64,000 nucleotides of DNA from positions 124,001-188,000 of the forward strand of contig NZ_JAQIBD010000001.1 in assembly GCF_030347965.1 (NCBI RefSeq), read 5' to 3'. This DNA is from Sulfurovum zhangzhouensis. GTDB taxonomy: Bacteria > Campylobacterota > Campylobacteria > Campylobacterales > Sulfurovaceae. Positions 42,252-50,561 of this stretch are shown piece by piece; the stretch's first letter is position 1; each line of letters opens with the position of its first letter. The notes under the pieces were generated by a model, which did no database searches, had not been told where the DNA came from, and was given only the letters and a program-made list of their open reading frames with translations. The translations under genes were made by a program, and so were the position numbers.

Positions 42252-42806
42252 ATGAAACAGTTGAGATTACCTTCCAGCCTCTTGGCGATGATACTAGTAT
42301 TTGCATTCAGCTCTTCTCTTTTTGCTGATACTGCAGCCCAAAAACTTGAAAAAAACAGTGATAAGGCAGTTGCAAAATTTGTCAAACAATTTAAAGGTGC
42401 TGAAAAGTTCATTAACAATGCATCAGGTTATCTTGTCTTTCCAGAGATCACAAAAGCCGGATTTATGTTAGGTGGAAGTTATGGTGAAGGTGTCCTGCGT
42501 GTGAATGGGCAAACACAACATTACTACAGTGTAACAAGTGCTTCTTTCGGGTTCCAGGCAGGTGCGCAACAACACTCTATGATCATTGCCTTTTTAAGTG
42601 AAGCATCACTGAAAAACTTTATCGCCAGCAATGGATGGGAAGCAGGAGTAGACGGTACTATTGCGATCGCAGATTGGGGAAAAAGTAAAGATATCTCTTC
42701 AATAAGTTATGAAAAGCCGATTGTTGCATTTATCTATGGAGAAAAAGGTCTAATGGGTGGTCTCAGTTTGGAAGGGAACAAATTTCAACGTATTATCCCA
42801 CAATAA
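42252..42806 (+). CDS. Exported SYLF/YSC84 domain protein
   Basis: A 184-residue protein with a signal peptide (about residues 1-25, ending SLFAD). The mature part matches the SYLF lipid-binding domain: AEKFINNASGYLVFPEITKAGFMLGGSYGEG, then SFGFQAGAQQHSMII, and the final GLMGGLSLEGNKFQRI. Bacterial members are periplasmic or outer-membrane associated and bind lipids; the role is unknown. It is divergent from the small helix-turn-helix gene. Confidence 0.88.
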   Translation: MKQLRLPSSLLAMILVFAFSSSLFADTAAQKLEKNSDKAVAKFVKQFKGAEKFINNASGYLVFPEITKAGFMLGGSYGEGVLRVNGQTQHYYSVTSASFGFQAGAQQHSMIIAFLSEASLKNFIASNGWEAGVDGTIAIADWGKSKDISSISYEKPIVAFIYGEKGLMGGLSLEGNKFQRIIPQ

Positions 42807-42858
42807 TAGCTATCGAGAGGTTTCTCCAACCTCTCTTTCTAACATTTTTCAACCACAC

Positions 42859-42898
42859 TTAAATCTGTCTTTATAACTACACTTTTGATACAACTCTT
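42859..42898. repeat. 40-bp direct repeat, outer copy
   Basis: Differs at one base from 42992-43031, which encodes the C-terminus of the radical SAM protein on the minus strand. Read in that frame it gives ELYQKCSYKDRFK, followed by CG and a stop, and probably represents the original gene end left behind after an insertion or duplication. Confidence 0.85.
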
Positions 42899-42991
42899 AC
42901 TATTTGACTGACCGTGACTAAAGCAAAGCTCCAGTCACTTACGCTAACGCTATGTTTGCTTCAGCAGCAAGCTCGAGTAGCTAGCTACTCT
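42899..42991. mobile_element. 93-bp palindrome-bearing insert between direct repeats
   Basis: Spacer between the two 40-bp repeats. It contains GTGAC/GTCAC and AAGCAAA/TTTGCTT inverted pairs and ends in a perfect 16-base palindrome (GAGTAGCTAGCTACTC, 42975-42990), which supplies the present stop codon of the radical SAM gene. No reading frame. It could be a very small non-autonomous element or a REP-like piece. Confidence 0.45.
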
Positions 42992-43854
42992 TTAAATCTG
43001 TCTTTATAACTACACTTTTGACACAACTCTTCTACAGCTTTACCTTCTTTAAAACCGCTAATCATATCTTGTGCACGTTTTCCTTTGAGAATAGTTTCAA
43101 GTGTGTTTTCATGTAGATCACCCAACTCAATGATACCGTCACAATCAAGACAACACGGAACAACTTTACCAGAAGCGAGTATAGCGATATGAGATTGTAG
43201 TCCCTGGCAGGTACCGTCACCATAGACCCTATTATTCAAAGACGGCCACTCAAAGTACTCATCAAAATGCAAAAGCACTTTAGAGGCAAGTCTGATGGAT
43301 TTTGGTCTCTGCTGATAGATTTCGTCAAGAGAGAGTGGTACGTCAAATGCCCTGGAGAGTGTATCAAAGAGTGTTTCGTTAAAACTGCGTTCGCTCATCA
43401 TCTCATCAAGATTCCAAACACGAAGGTTTATAAATAACTCTTCATTCAGTTTTTGTTTCTCATCACAAAGCGCTAATACAGGTCTTATATACTGTACAAA
43501 TGTCAGCATGGTATCATTTTTGTTGAACGCATTCAGTGAGATATTGATCTGTTTTACAGAAGGATGAAAAAGCGTAGTATAGCTCTGCTTTTTAAGAAAA
43601 TAACCGCTGGTCGTAAGCATAGCTCTAAGCCCGTGTTTGTGAATAATATCCAGATATTCAGAGAGGTTAGAAAGTGTCAAAGGATCACCGACTACATGAC
43701 ATGCGATCTCTTTGGTGTATGATTTTGCCTGTGAAATCACCGACTCAAAAAACTCAAGATCCATCTGTTTTGTAGGGAGATTCTTTGTAGGACAGAAGCT
43801 GCATGAGAGTCCACAAACATTGGTAAGTTCAATATAGATACGATAAAACTTCAC
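42985..43854 (-). CDS. Radical SAM/SPASM domain protein
   Basis: A 289-residue radical SAM enzyme. The cluster motif CGLSCSFC is at residues 14-21. The C-terminal SPASM-like region carries VPCCLDCDG and CQKCSYKD cysteines for auxiliary clusters. Members modify peptides or sugars, or act in cofactor synthesis; no precursor peptide gene is seen beside it. Its last 13 codons lie in a 40-bp repeat also found 133 bases downstream, and the final Glu and stop lie inside an inserted palindrome. It follows an exported hypothetical gene by 4 bases. Confidence 0.85.
   Translation of the reverse strand: MKFYRIYIELTNVCGLSCSFCPTKNLPTKQMDLEFFESVISQAKSYTKEIACHVVGDPLTLSNLSEYLDIIHKHGLRAMLTTSGYFLKKQSYTTLFHPSVKQINISLNAFNKNDTMLTFVQYIRPVLALCDEKQKLNEELFINLRVWNLDEMMSERSFNETLFDTLSRAFDVPLSLDEIYQQRPKSIRLASKVLLHFDEYFEWPSLNNRVYGDGTCQGLQSHIAILASGKVVPCCLDCDGIIELGDLHENTLETILKGKRAQDMISGFKEGKAVEELCQKCSYKDRFKE
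42992..43031. repeat. 40-bp direct repeat, inner copy
   Basis: Inner copy inside the 3' end of the radical SAM gene; 39 of 40 bases match 42859-42898. The single difference changes a Cys codon (here) to a Tyr codon (outer copy). Confidence 0.85.
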
Positions 43855-43858
43855 AAGT

Positions 43859-44881
43859 TTACTTCATACATGCCGAAAGATCTGTCATATCCATCGCTCT
43901 ATTGATACATGGGACTCTTGTCTTCAATGCTCTGATCTTTTTATCAAAATCATCCAATACACTCTGCTTATTCTCATCTATGATCATTATGAGCGTATCA
44001 TCACTATCATCATTAAACTCTGATTTAAGTTCGTTTATTTCATTGTAACATTCATTGGCATCACTCTGAGATTGTGCTACATGTAAACATGCTCGTGTCT
44101 TACGCATTGTTTTTAATAATAGGGGAAGATACTTTTTCTCTTTTTCAAACAAATCCTGCACAATACCATTGACAGCCTTTACATAATCTTTGTCATCTGA
44201 CGTAATATTGGTCTCATTTGCATGGATGATCTTATCTGAAATACTCTCAGCCTTATAGGTTTGTGTCGTAGTAACCACATTTATAATTAATAGGTCTTCT
44301 TTGGCACTATAATCAGGAAGCTCAAAATCCTCATCAGAAAGATTTACATCGAAACTTACATCCGTTGCTCGTTTTCCGTAAACAAATCCAAGATAACTCT
44401 TTTCATCCAATAACACGATACCCTCATAAAGACATACCTTTCTAGTACCTTCTACCCATACCTCACAATCTAAGGATGCGATATTCATCATACCGGCCTT
44501 TTGCATACGACTTACATCGATCTGACCTATATCACCTTCCATAAGGTTACTTGTGATGATATTCTCATTGTCAAAGTCTACTATATATAAAGTATCTTGT
44601 TTACTTTTCTTGAGTGTTTTTTCTTTATCTACAATTTGAAGCGTTCCATAAAGCGTCTCAGTACGCTCCATCTCTTCGATCCGCTCTTTTCCCCATTCTC
44701 TAAAAGAGAATTTTTCATATCCCTCTATCGATAAGTTACTATCGGGAGTAACTACACCGCTACCATATATCTCATACTCAACTTGACCTGTTTGTATTCC
44801 GTATGTTTTTTTAGTCTCACTGGTTTGCGCAACCAATGTAGCTGATACTACCACCATAGCGATGAAATGTTTTACTGACAT
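43859..44881 (-). CDS. Exported hypothetical protein
   Basis: A 340-residue protein with a likely signal peptide (MSVKHFIAMVVVSATLVAQ). The mature part is strand-rich in the first two thirds (GQVEYEIYGSGVV, then GTLQIVDKEKT and CEVWVEGTRKVCLYEG with a cysteine pair). It ends in a helical, acidic region holding four more cysteines (RACLHV, NECYNE, VPCINR, LSACMK), suggesting disulfides in the periplasm. I do not recognise it. It lies just before the radical SAM gene on the same strand. Confidence 0.75.
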   Translation of the reverse strand: MSVKHFIAMVVVSATLVAQTSETKKTYGIQTGQVEYEIYGSGVVTPDSNLSIEGYEKFSFREWGKERIEEMERTETLYGTLQIVDKEKTLKKSKQDTLYIVDFDNENIITSNLMEGDIGQIDVSRMQKAGMMNIASLDCEVWVEGTRKVCLYEGIVLLDEKSYLGFVYGKRATDVSFDVNLSDEDFELPDYSAKEDLLIINVVTTTQTYKAESISDKIIHANETNITSDDKDYVKAVNGIVQDLFEKEKKYLPLLLKTMRKTRACLHVAQSQSDANECYNEINELKSEFNDDSDDTLIMIIDENKQSVLDDFDKKIRALKTRVPCINRAMDMTDLSACMK

Positions 44882-45023
44882 TTAGGAATTACCCCTCGTT
44901 TCAATTCTGGCGATTATTGTAGCATAATATTTATATATATTAAAGAACATATAAAATCAGTTTATAAAGGCTATAACAATCGCTTTTGATCATGTTATGA
45001 ACCGAATAAACACTCTTGGAAAC

Positions 45024-45043
45024 TTATGTCATGTATGACATAA
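45024..45043. repeat. 20-bp palindrome after pqiC
   Basis: Arms TTATGTCAT and ATGACATAA around GT, 31 bases beyond the pqiC stop and about 140 bases before the exported hypothetical gene. On the plus strand CATATTTTTT follows, so it resembles a terminator facing the other way. On the minus strand it could end the pqi transcript weakly or be an operator for the next gene. Confidence 0.55.
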
Positions 45044-45073
45044 CATATTTTTTCCCAATAATTGTTCATTAGG

Positions 45074-45625
45074 TCATTTAATCTTATCGGCGATGTCCTC
45101 TTCTAGTTTACCAAATGCATTATCCATTGTATTTACTATCGCTGAGGGTTCCGAAGATGTTTTCAATGTAGTATTGAAAAGGTAGGCATGACTCGTATGT
45201 CCTTTTGTATCAATAATCAGATAGTTGGCATCTAAATATACCTTATCTCCCTGTGCCAGGAAACGATTGATCTGAAGTTTGACCTGGATATCAGGTTGTC
45301 TATCTACGCCCCATGGGTACGCAAAGACATTAGGTTGTTCAAACTTTTTTTGAAGAAAACTGATAAGCCGTTGTGTGAGACCGATATCTATATCTTCGGC
45401 CCACAACACAGAATCAAGTTGAGTGATCTGATTGCCAGAACTGGCGATAGTCAATTGACGTTTATCCATATAACTTGGCAGGATCACCTGTGCTACACCG
45501 ATACTTTTTGTAGATGGAGTAACATGGGATGGCTGCATCGCAGTCGAGAGCACATAATAGTGACTCTTAGTGGCACACCCCGTCATCAAAAGAACCAACA
45601 TAGTGATTAAAATATTTTTCTTCAT
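45074..45625 (-). CDS. pqiC: PqiC-like outer-membrane lipoprotein
   Basis: A 183-residue lipoprotein with lipobox LLMTGCATK (Cys at about residue 17) and an ABC-type transport auxiliary (PqiC/YmbA) domain: SHYYVLST start, IGVAQVILPSYMDKRQL, and AEDIDIGLTQRL. It should be anchored in the outer membrane and receive lipid from the PqiB tunnel. Its ATG overlaps the pqiB stop (TAATG). Confidence 0.88.
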   Translation of the reverse strand: MKKNILITMLVLLMTGCATKSHYYVLSTAMQPSHVTPSTKSIGVAQVILPSYMDKRQLTIASSGNQITQLDSVLWAEDIDIGLTQRLISFLQKKFEQPNVFAYPWGVDRQPDIQVKLQINRFLAQGDKVYLDANYLIIDTKGHTSHAYLFNTTLKTSSEPSAIVNTMDNAFGKLEEDIADKIK

Positions 45626-47238
45626 TATTCTTCTCCAAATATCAGTGCATTAGGTTTACGGTTGATCATTCTTAGTACTCTGCTCATCTCTTCAGAAGTT
45701 TCATTTACTGCTTTAAGCGTTTGTACAAGCTGATGGTTCATCAAAGAGTCATGTTCATATCCTTTAAGTACACTGTTGGCACTTTGAAGTGTTTGCGTAA
45801 GTTTTTTCACGCTTTCATTGAGTGCTATAGGTAAGTTCTGTGTCTCTTTCTGCCCGACCAGGGAATTGATATTTTTCATTGTCTCATTAAGATTGGTCAG
45901 GATCTCATGTAACGGTTTGGCATTCTCATCCATCACTTGATTGGTAGATCCAAGTAGTGTATTAAGCCGTGTTACCAAGATATTTACCTGATCCATAATA
46001 CCGTTGTTTTTATCATTTACAGAAGGTAAAATAGGATATTTTTCACCCTGAAGTATTGCTCTAAAAGGTAAGTTTTCTTTGAAAACAAGATCCACATACA
46101 GTATCCCGGTGATCGGGTCAGTTTGTGTGATCTTTGCACGCAAACCTTCTTCAACTGCTTTATTGAAGTTCATTTCTCCAGTGATATTTTGATCATTATT
46201 ACTTTCAAAGAATGAAGTATCAATCTGCAGATAAACCGTCCCTGTCATTTTATGAGTCTCAGGATCATATGTTGTGGAGACTTTCGTTACCCTTCCTACA
46301 TCGTAACCATCATACTCAACAGAAGCATCCTGTTTGAGTTTTGCAATCGAGTCAAGCACATGAACTTCAAATTTTTTGATCGCATCTCCACCTTTACCTA
46401 TACTTTTTCCTTCAGCAACACTGCCATTTTTATATAGGTTAAATATATAGCCGTTTGGTACCTGTTTACTTGTATCTTTTCCTGAAGATGAAAATGAGAT
46501 ACCTCCTTGCACCAAATGGGTCAACGGTGCGATATTGACATCTAGCCTGCCGTTTGAGATATCAACATTCAAAGCACTTCTGATCCAAAACTTTGAACTT
46601 GTATGCACATAGGGGACATACTCTTTCTCTATATAGGCATAAAAATCGATGCTTTGAGTATCCAATGAAATGGTGACATACTCTATTTCACCCACTTTGA
46701 TATTTTTAAAAAAGATCGGTGTACCTTCAGTAACGTTGTAAGCCTGTGGTGCATTGAGATGAAAATACTCACCTTCTTTATCCGCTCTATAAACGTATGG
46801 AAGCCCGGTAAAAAGTGTTCTGAACTCTTCTCCTTTTTCTGTATAAACATTGATATAGGTTCCTGAGAGCAAGGTATCAAGTCCACTCACGCCCCCCAGA
46901 CCTACTTCAGGTTTAACGATCCAGAATTTTGTATGTTCATTAAGAAACGGTTCAGCAGTCTTATCTATACGTGCATACACAGCAACCTGTAAACCGTCAT
47001 TTTCCAAATTGATCTTGGTTACTTTTCCAATCGTTACATCTCTGTACTTTATGACACTTTGTCCAGCCTGTAATCCTTCATTATTGGGAAAAACGATCTT
47101 GATCTCAGGTCCCAGTTCCGAGTAATATTGATACGCCAACCAAGCAGCGATCAGAAGTGCTGCGAAAGGTACGATCCATATAGAAGTAAAAAAATTAAAC
47201 TTTGTAGACTCTTCTACGTATGGAATGTTTTTAGACAT
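45625..47238 (-). CDS. pqiB: PqiB-like MCE protein
   Basis: A 537-residue protein with one N-terminal membrane anchor (about residues 18-38) and three MCE domains in order, opening IKIVFPNNEGLQAGQSVIKYRDVTIG (in part), then FHLNAPQAYNVTEGTPIFFKN (in part), then VHVLDSIAKLKQDASVEYDG (in part). A C-terminal helical region (NILVTRLNTLL onward) would form the long needle. It spans the periplasm as a lipid tunnel. It is translationally coupled at both ends within the pqi operon. Confidence 0.92.
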   Translation of the reverse strand: MSKNIPYVEESTKFNFFTSIWIVPFAALLIAAWLAYQYYSELGPEIKIVFPNNEGLQAGQSVIKYRDVTIGKVTKINLENDGLQVAVYARIDKTAEPFLNEHTKFWIVKPEVGLGGVSGLDTLLSGTYINVYTEKGEEFRTLFTGLPYVYRADKEGEYFHLNAPQAYNVTEGTPIFFKNIKVGEIEYVTISLDTQSIDFYAYIEKEYVPYVHTSSKFWIRSALNVDISNGRLDVNIAPLTHLVQGGISFSSSGKDTSKQVPNGYIFNLYKNGSVAEGKSIGKGGDAIKKFEVHVLDSIAKLKQDASVEYDGYDVGRVTKVSTTYDPETHKMTGTVYLQIDTSFFESNNDQNITGEMNFNKAVEEGLRAKITQTDPITGILYVDLVFKENLPFRAILQGEKYPILPSVNDKNNGIMDQVNILVTRLNTLLGSTNQVMDENAKPLHEILTNLNETMKNINSLVGQKETQNLPIALNESVKKLTQTLQSANSVLKGYEHDSLMNHQLVQTLKAVNETSEEMSRVLRMINRKPNALIFGEE

Positions 47239-47837
47239 TAACGATTCTCCTTGATAAGCCTCTCATCAAATGCTTGTGCTGCCAAAAGGGTAAAAAAGAC
47301 TGAAAGTGCAAATGCTGTTGCAGCTGTTCCTGCAATGATCTGTATATTATTCAGATGTATCAATGCAGCCAGTATGGCTACGACAAATACATCGATCATT
47401 GACCAGGGGCCAATGACTTCAGTCATATAATACAATTTGTGTTTATTTACTTTTTTATCTTTTCCCAGTGGATATTTTACACTAATAAGCAGATAAACCA
47501 AAATAAGAAACTTCATTATCGGCACCATAATCGAAGCAAAAAAGATTATAGCGGATATCGGATAGGATCCAGATTCCCAAAGCAATATTACTCCACCTAT
47601 AATCGTACTCTCTTCTACCTTTCCAAACTGCGTACTCACAAGCATAGGATAAAGGTTTGCAGGTATATATGCAATAATCGCGGTGATAAGGTATGCCCAG
47701 CTTTTTTCTGTTTTAAAGCGTGTGTACTTATAAATAGGTGATCCGCAGCGACGGCATCTATTCTCCTTACCCTTATCGATATTGACCGCTTCACATACCG
47801 GGCAGCGTATCAGATCTTTTTCATTGATTTCTATCAT
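47238..47837 (-). CDS. pqiA: PqiA-like protein, second half of a split PqiA
   Basis: A 199-residue single PqiA domain: a rubredoxin-like zinc ribbon (CPVC, then CRRCG within residues 8-32) and four membrane helices, with YIPANLYPML marking the first. E. coli PqiA has two such domains in one chain of about 417 residues; here they are separate genes. Start is ATG 47837, overlapping the stop of the first pqiA gene. Confidence 0.88.
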   Translation of the reverse strand: MIEINEKDLIRCPVCEAVNIDKGKENRCRRCGSPIYKYTRFKTEKSWAYLITAIIAYIPANLYPMLVSTQFGKVEESTIIGGVILLWESGSYPISAIIFFASIMVPIMKFLILVYLLISVKYPLGKDKKVNKHKLYYMTEVIGPWSMIDVFVVAILAALIHLNNIQIIAGTAATAFALSVFFTLLAAQAFDERLIKENR

Positions 47838-48472
47838 TATTTCTCCACAAAGATCTGTTTTCTCAGCATCCATATTTCATTCAGATGAATGTACTTTGTC
47901 ATATAGATATCCATCAATACAAATACTATCAGTGCCCAAAAAGCTATCCCCATATGAATTTGTACATAACCTATAAGTTTGACCAGTGCAACTAGTATAC
48001 TAATCAAAAAGATATCGCTCATACTCCATGGTTTCATATAAGAAAGCCCTATCAATAGCCTTTTAGTCAAATCTTCTCCTTTTTTAAACTTTAAAAGCAA
48101 AAAAAGAAACACATAAAGTGTAAAGATCGCCAATGGAAATAAAAATATCACTACACCGCACAATAAACCCACAAAATAAAAACCGTTCTCAAACAAAGAG
48201 AGAAATGTTTTTGGTATGGTAATGAACTGTTCATTTCCCAAGAGCTCGATCTGCACTATAGGGAAAAAGTTTGCCACTACAAAGAATATCAGTGCAGTTA
48301 GAGATAGTGCCAAGCCATGATCAATCAATTTAGAATCATATCTGTACAACACACTTCGACATTCTACACAACAAGCTTTCGTCCCATCCTCGATAGGTAT
48401 CTCCTCATGAAGCGTATGACATTGGTGACAGATGATAAGTTGATCCAGGGCATCTTCATTTTCAATTTTCAT
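47837..48472 (-). CDS. pqiA: PqiA-like protein, first half of a split PqiA
   Basis: A 211-residue PqiA domain with zinc-ribbon pairs CHQC and CVEC (residues about 15-40) and four membrane helices, including FVVANFFPIVQIELLG. ATG 48472 is preferred although no clear ribosome site precedes it; an upstream TTG extension to 48523 is unlikely. It is the first gene of a four-gene run in which every junction is a TAATG overlap. PqiA supplies lipid or energy at the inner membrane to PqiB. Confidence 0.85.
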   Translation of the reverse strand: MKIENEDALDQLIICHQCHTLHEEIPIEDGTKACCVECRSVLYRYDSKLIDHGLALSLTALIFFVVANFFPIVQIELLGNEQFITIPKTFLSLFENGFYFVGLLCGVVIFLFPLAIFTLYVFLFLLLKFKKGEDLTKRLLIGLSYMKPWSMSDIFLISILVALVKLIGYVQIHMGIAFWALIVFVLMDIYMTKYIHLNEIWMLRKQIFVEK

Positions 48473-48553
48473 AGATATAATTGTAACCAAATAGATCAAA
48501 TATCTAAAGGTTATCGATGACAAGAGTTAAAACTCAGTACAGCGAGGCACTAA

Positions 48554-49243
48554 ATGCCGAATTGTAAAATACTCTCTATAGGTAAAGAGATTACATACAC
48601 TGGGCTGGATATCACCTCTATCGATATCTCACAGATCACAAAACAACATGATATTGAGCAGTATGACTATGTGATCATCACCGGTGGAGACGGACGTATC
48701 AGACGTACACTCCAACAGCTTCATGACATGGAACGTATCCCAACCTTCATTCTCAATCCTACAGGTTCATTCAACCTGGTTGCAAAGATACATCAAACCC
48801 CCAAGGTAGAAGAGGTACTTGAACTGCTTGCCAAAGGAGAAACACCCAAAAAAGAGAAACATCATCTCTTCAAACTCAACGATGAGCTCTTTTTATTCTC
48901 GGCTGGTAATATGGGTGATCTTCAGCATATCATCCTATCTGAAACGATGCGTTTTGGATGGATCGAACGCGGTGCCTTAAAGTATCTGCTTGCCGTACTC
49001 TTGTTGCTTCCGGCTCATCTGCTTTTAACACCATTCATGTTGATGAGCGCTAGAAAGTTCTTCATCTTCACACCGTTTCGTTTTATCAAGAGATTTGGAA
49101 GCTTTTATGGAGAGGTCAAAGAGATGACCATAGACCTGCAAAACCATCACAATCTCATTGAACTGGATGGCGATGTCGTCACGATAGAAGAAAATACTTT
49201 ATATATTCGTCCAGTTGGGTATATTCAGATAGTAATAAAGTAA
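48554..49243 (+). CDS. Divergent diacylglycerol kinase-like protein
   Basis: A 229-residue protein with the lipid/NAD kinase fold start: DYVIITGGDGRIRRTL (GGDGR for the usual GGDGT) and FILNPTGSFNLVAKIH, where the family normally has GTGND. A long hydrophobic stretch (LLAVLLLLPAHLLLTPFMLMSA) near residues 145-165 could be a membrane anchor. The C-terminal LIELDGDVV fits the acidic motif. Changed motifs make catalysis uncertain. GAGG lies 7 bases before the ATG. It is divergent from pqiA, another lipid-related operon. Confidence 0.72.
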   Translation: MPNCKILSIGKEITYTGLDITSIDISQITKQHDIEQYDYVIITGGDGRIRRTLQQLHDMERIPTFILNPTGSFNLVAKIHQTPKVEEVLELLAKGETPKKEKHHLFKLNDELFLFSAGNMGDLQHIILSETMRFGWIERGALKYLLAVLLLLPAHLLLTPFMLMSARKFFIFTPFRFIKRFGSFYGEVKEMTIDLQNHHNLIELDGDVVTIEENTLYIRPVGYIQIVIK

Positions 49244-49247
49244 AAGC

Positions 49248-49316
49248 ATGAAAATAGAAGATATTAAAAGTGTAATCACTTATCCAGAACTTTTTTATCA
49301 AAGGAGTATAGCTTAA
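49248..49316 (+). CDS. 22-codon ORF coupled to the methyltransferase gene
   Basis: Starts 5 bases after the kinase-like gene, reads MKIEDIKSVITYPELFYQRS plus two residues, and stops with TAATG overlap at the methyltransferase start. The ribosome site of the methyltransferase lies inside it. It may be a leader peptide for translational coupling or a chance frame; its own ribosome site is weak. Confidence 0.3.
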   Translation: MKIEDIKSVITYPELFYQRSIA

Positions 49317-49942
49317 TGCAAGAAATAAGAGAACATTGGGATAATATCTATAAAACAAAAGATCATAAACTTGTAGGTTGGTATCAGGAATACCCTGCTA
49401 TTTCACTAGAACTTTTATCCAAAATCAATGCTGAACATGCACAATCAATTATAGATGTGGGGTGTGGGGCTTCAGTTTTAGTTGATAACCTGCTTCTTCA
49501 AGGCTTTTATGATATTACTCTACTTGATCTATCAGAAGAAGCTTTGTCCAGTATCAAGTCGCGCCTTGTTGATAATGGAAATATTCCTCAATACTTTGCG
49601 AAAGACATCACTGCTAAACTTGAGTTCTCGCATCAATTTAATATTTGGCATGACCGTGCTGTTTTTCATTTTTTGACTAAGAAAGAAGACCGACTGGCAT
49701 ATATGGATAATTTAGCGCATTACTTATCATCTGATGGACATGCCATCATCGGTACTTTTTCACTCAATGGACCAAACAGTTGCAGCGGTTTGAATGTTGT
49801 GCAATACGATGAGCAAAAATTCAAGTCAGAATTACCGCAAAATTTCGAAGTCATCGAAACAGTAATCAGTACCCATATTATGCCTAGCGGCAATGAACAG
49901 GAATATATATACTTTATTATCAAACACAAACTCATTAACTAA
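49316..49942 (+). CDS. Class I SAM-dependent methyltransferase
   Basis: A 208-residue small-molecule methyltransferase of the TehB/thiopurine-like type. Seen are REHWDNIYKTK at the start, the SAM loop IIDVGCGASVLVDNLL (about residues 43-58), ITLLDLSEEAL for motif II, and NIWHDRAVFHFLT for motif IV. It may methylate a thiol, selenium/tellurium compound or a metabolite. GGAG is 9 bases upstream. Confidence 0.87.
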   Translation: MQEIREHWDNIYKTKDHKLVGWYQEYPAISLELLSKINAEHAQSIIDVGCGASVLVDNLLLQGFYDITLLDLSEEALSSIKSRLVDNGNIPQYFAKDITAKLEFSHQFNIWHDRAVFHFLTKKEDRLAYMDNLAHYLSSDGHAIIGTFSLNGPNSCSGLNVVQYDEQKFKSELPQNFEVIETVISTHIMPSGNEQEYIYFIIKHKLIN

Positions 49943-49947
49943 GAGAC

Positions 49948-50007
49948 TTTTGATATACTAAACCTGCTTCATAAGGGGAAGTAGGGACACTTTGTTCCTC
50001 TGATAAT
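49948..50007 (+). repeat. 60-bp leader repeat, copy B
   Basis: Starts TTTTGATATACTA six bases after the methyltransferase stop, continues CTTCATAAGGGGAA, and ends TTTGTTCCTCTGATAAT. It matches 27172-27230 over its whole length with small gaps. It leads into the ORFan gene at 50054. Confidence 0.6.
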
Positions 50008-50053
50008 CATATATAAGAATAAGTATTTTAAATGTTAAGGAAAAGGACACAAA

Positions 50054-50422
50054 GTGTTTGAAACAGAATTTTGCAAGATTGAATATCTGGAAAATCACAA
50101 TGCAGTAATTTGCAAATGGAAAAAATTCAGTAGCTTCGAAAACTATAGAACACCACTTGAATTTGGGCTAAAACTTATCAACGAACACATTGCATCCCTA
50201 TGGATCACTGATACAACAAACGGTTTTGAAAGTGACCCTGAAGACACACAATGGCTGTTAGAGGATTTCATGCCTAAAGTCATTAGTAGTCCTTGCAAAA
50301 CCATCACATTTATCATTAAAGAAGATAGTCTTTTGAAAGAAGAGATTGAACAACAAAGTAAAGCACTGTCACAATACTTTAAAGTTCAAAGTGTTGATAG
50401 TCTTAAGAAAATAATTACATAA
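50054..50422 (+). CDS. STAS/SpoIIAA-like hypothetical protein
   Basis: A 122-residue protein with the length and strand-helix rhythm of SpoIIAA-like (STAS-fold) proteins: FCKIEYLENHNAVICKWKKF at the start, ASLWITDTTNGF in the middle and TITFIIKEDSLLKEEIEQ in the last third. The assignment is tentative. Start is GTG 50054 with AAGGACAC upstream. The AT-rich gene stands alone after leader copy B, and looks like an accessory gene. Confidence 0.65.
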   Translation: MFETEFCKIEYLENHNAVICKWKKFSSFENYRTPLEFGLKLINEHIASLWITDTTNGFESDPEDTQWLLEDFMPKVISSPCKTITFIIKEDSLLKEEIEQQSKALSQYFKVQSVDSLKKIIT

Positions 50423-50561
50423 AAAGCCAAATACGACTAAACAAAGATATATGCATATTATTGTAGGTTCATTTTAAATATCCGCAAAAGTAGAGATAAA
50501 TGCTATACTGATTTAATATATTACATGTTATGCACTATCTCAAGCTATGTGGAGGTGGACT

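Noticed and set aside
50422-50500. A third attC-like repeat after the STAS-like gene
   Set aside because: The short match (TTCATTTTAAAT) covers only about a dozen bases, without the TAACAA left end at the right distance or the CGTAATA right end.
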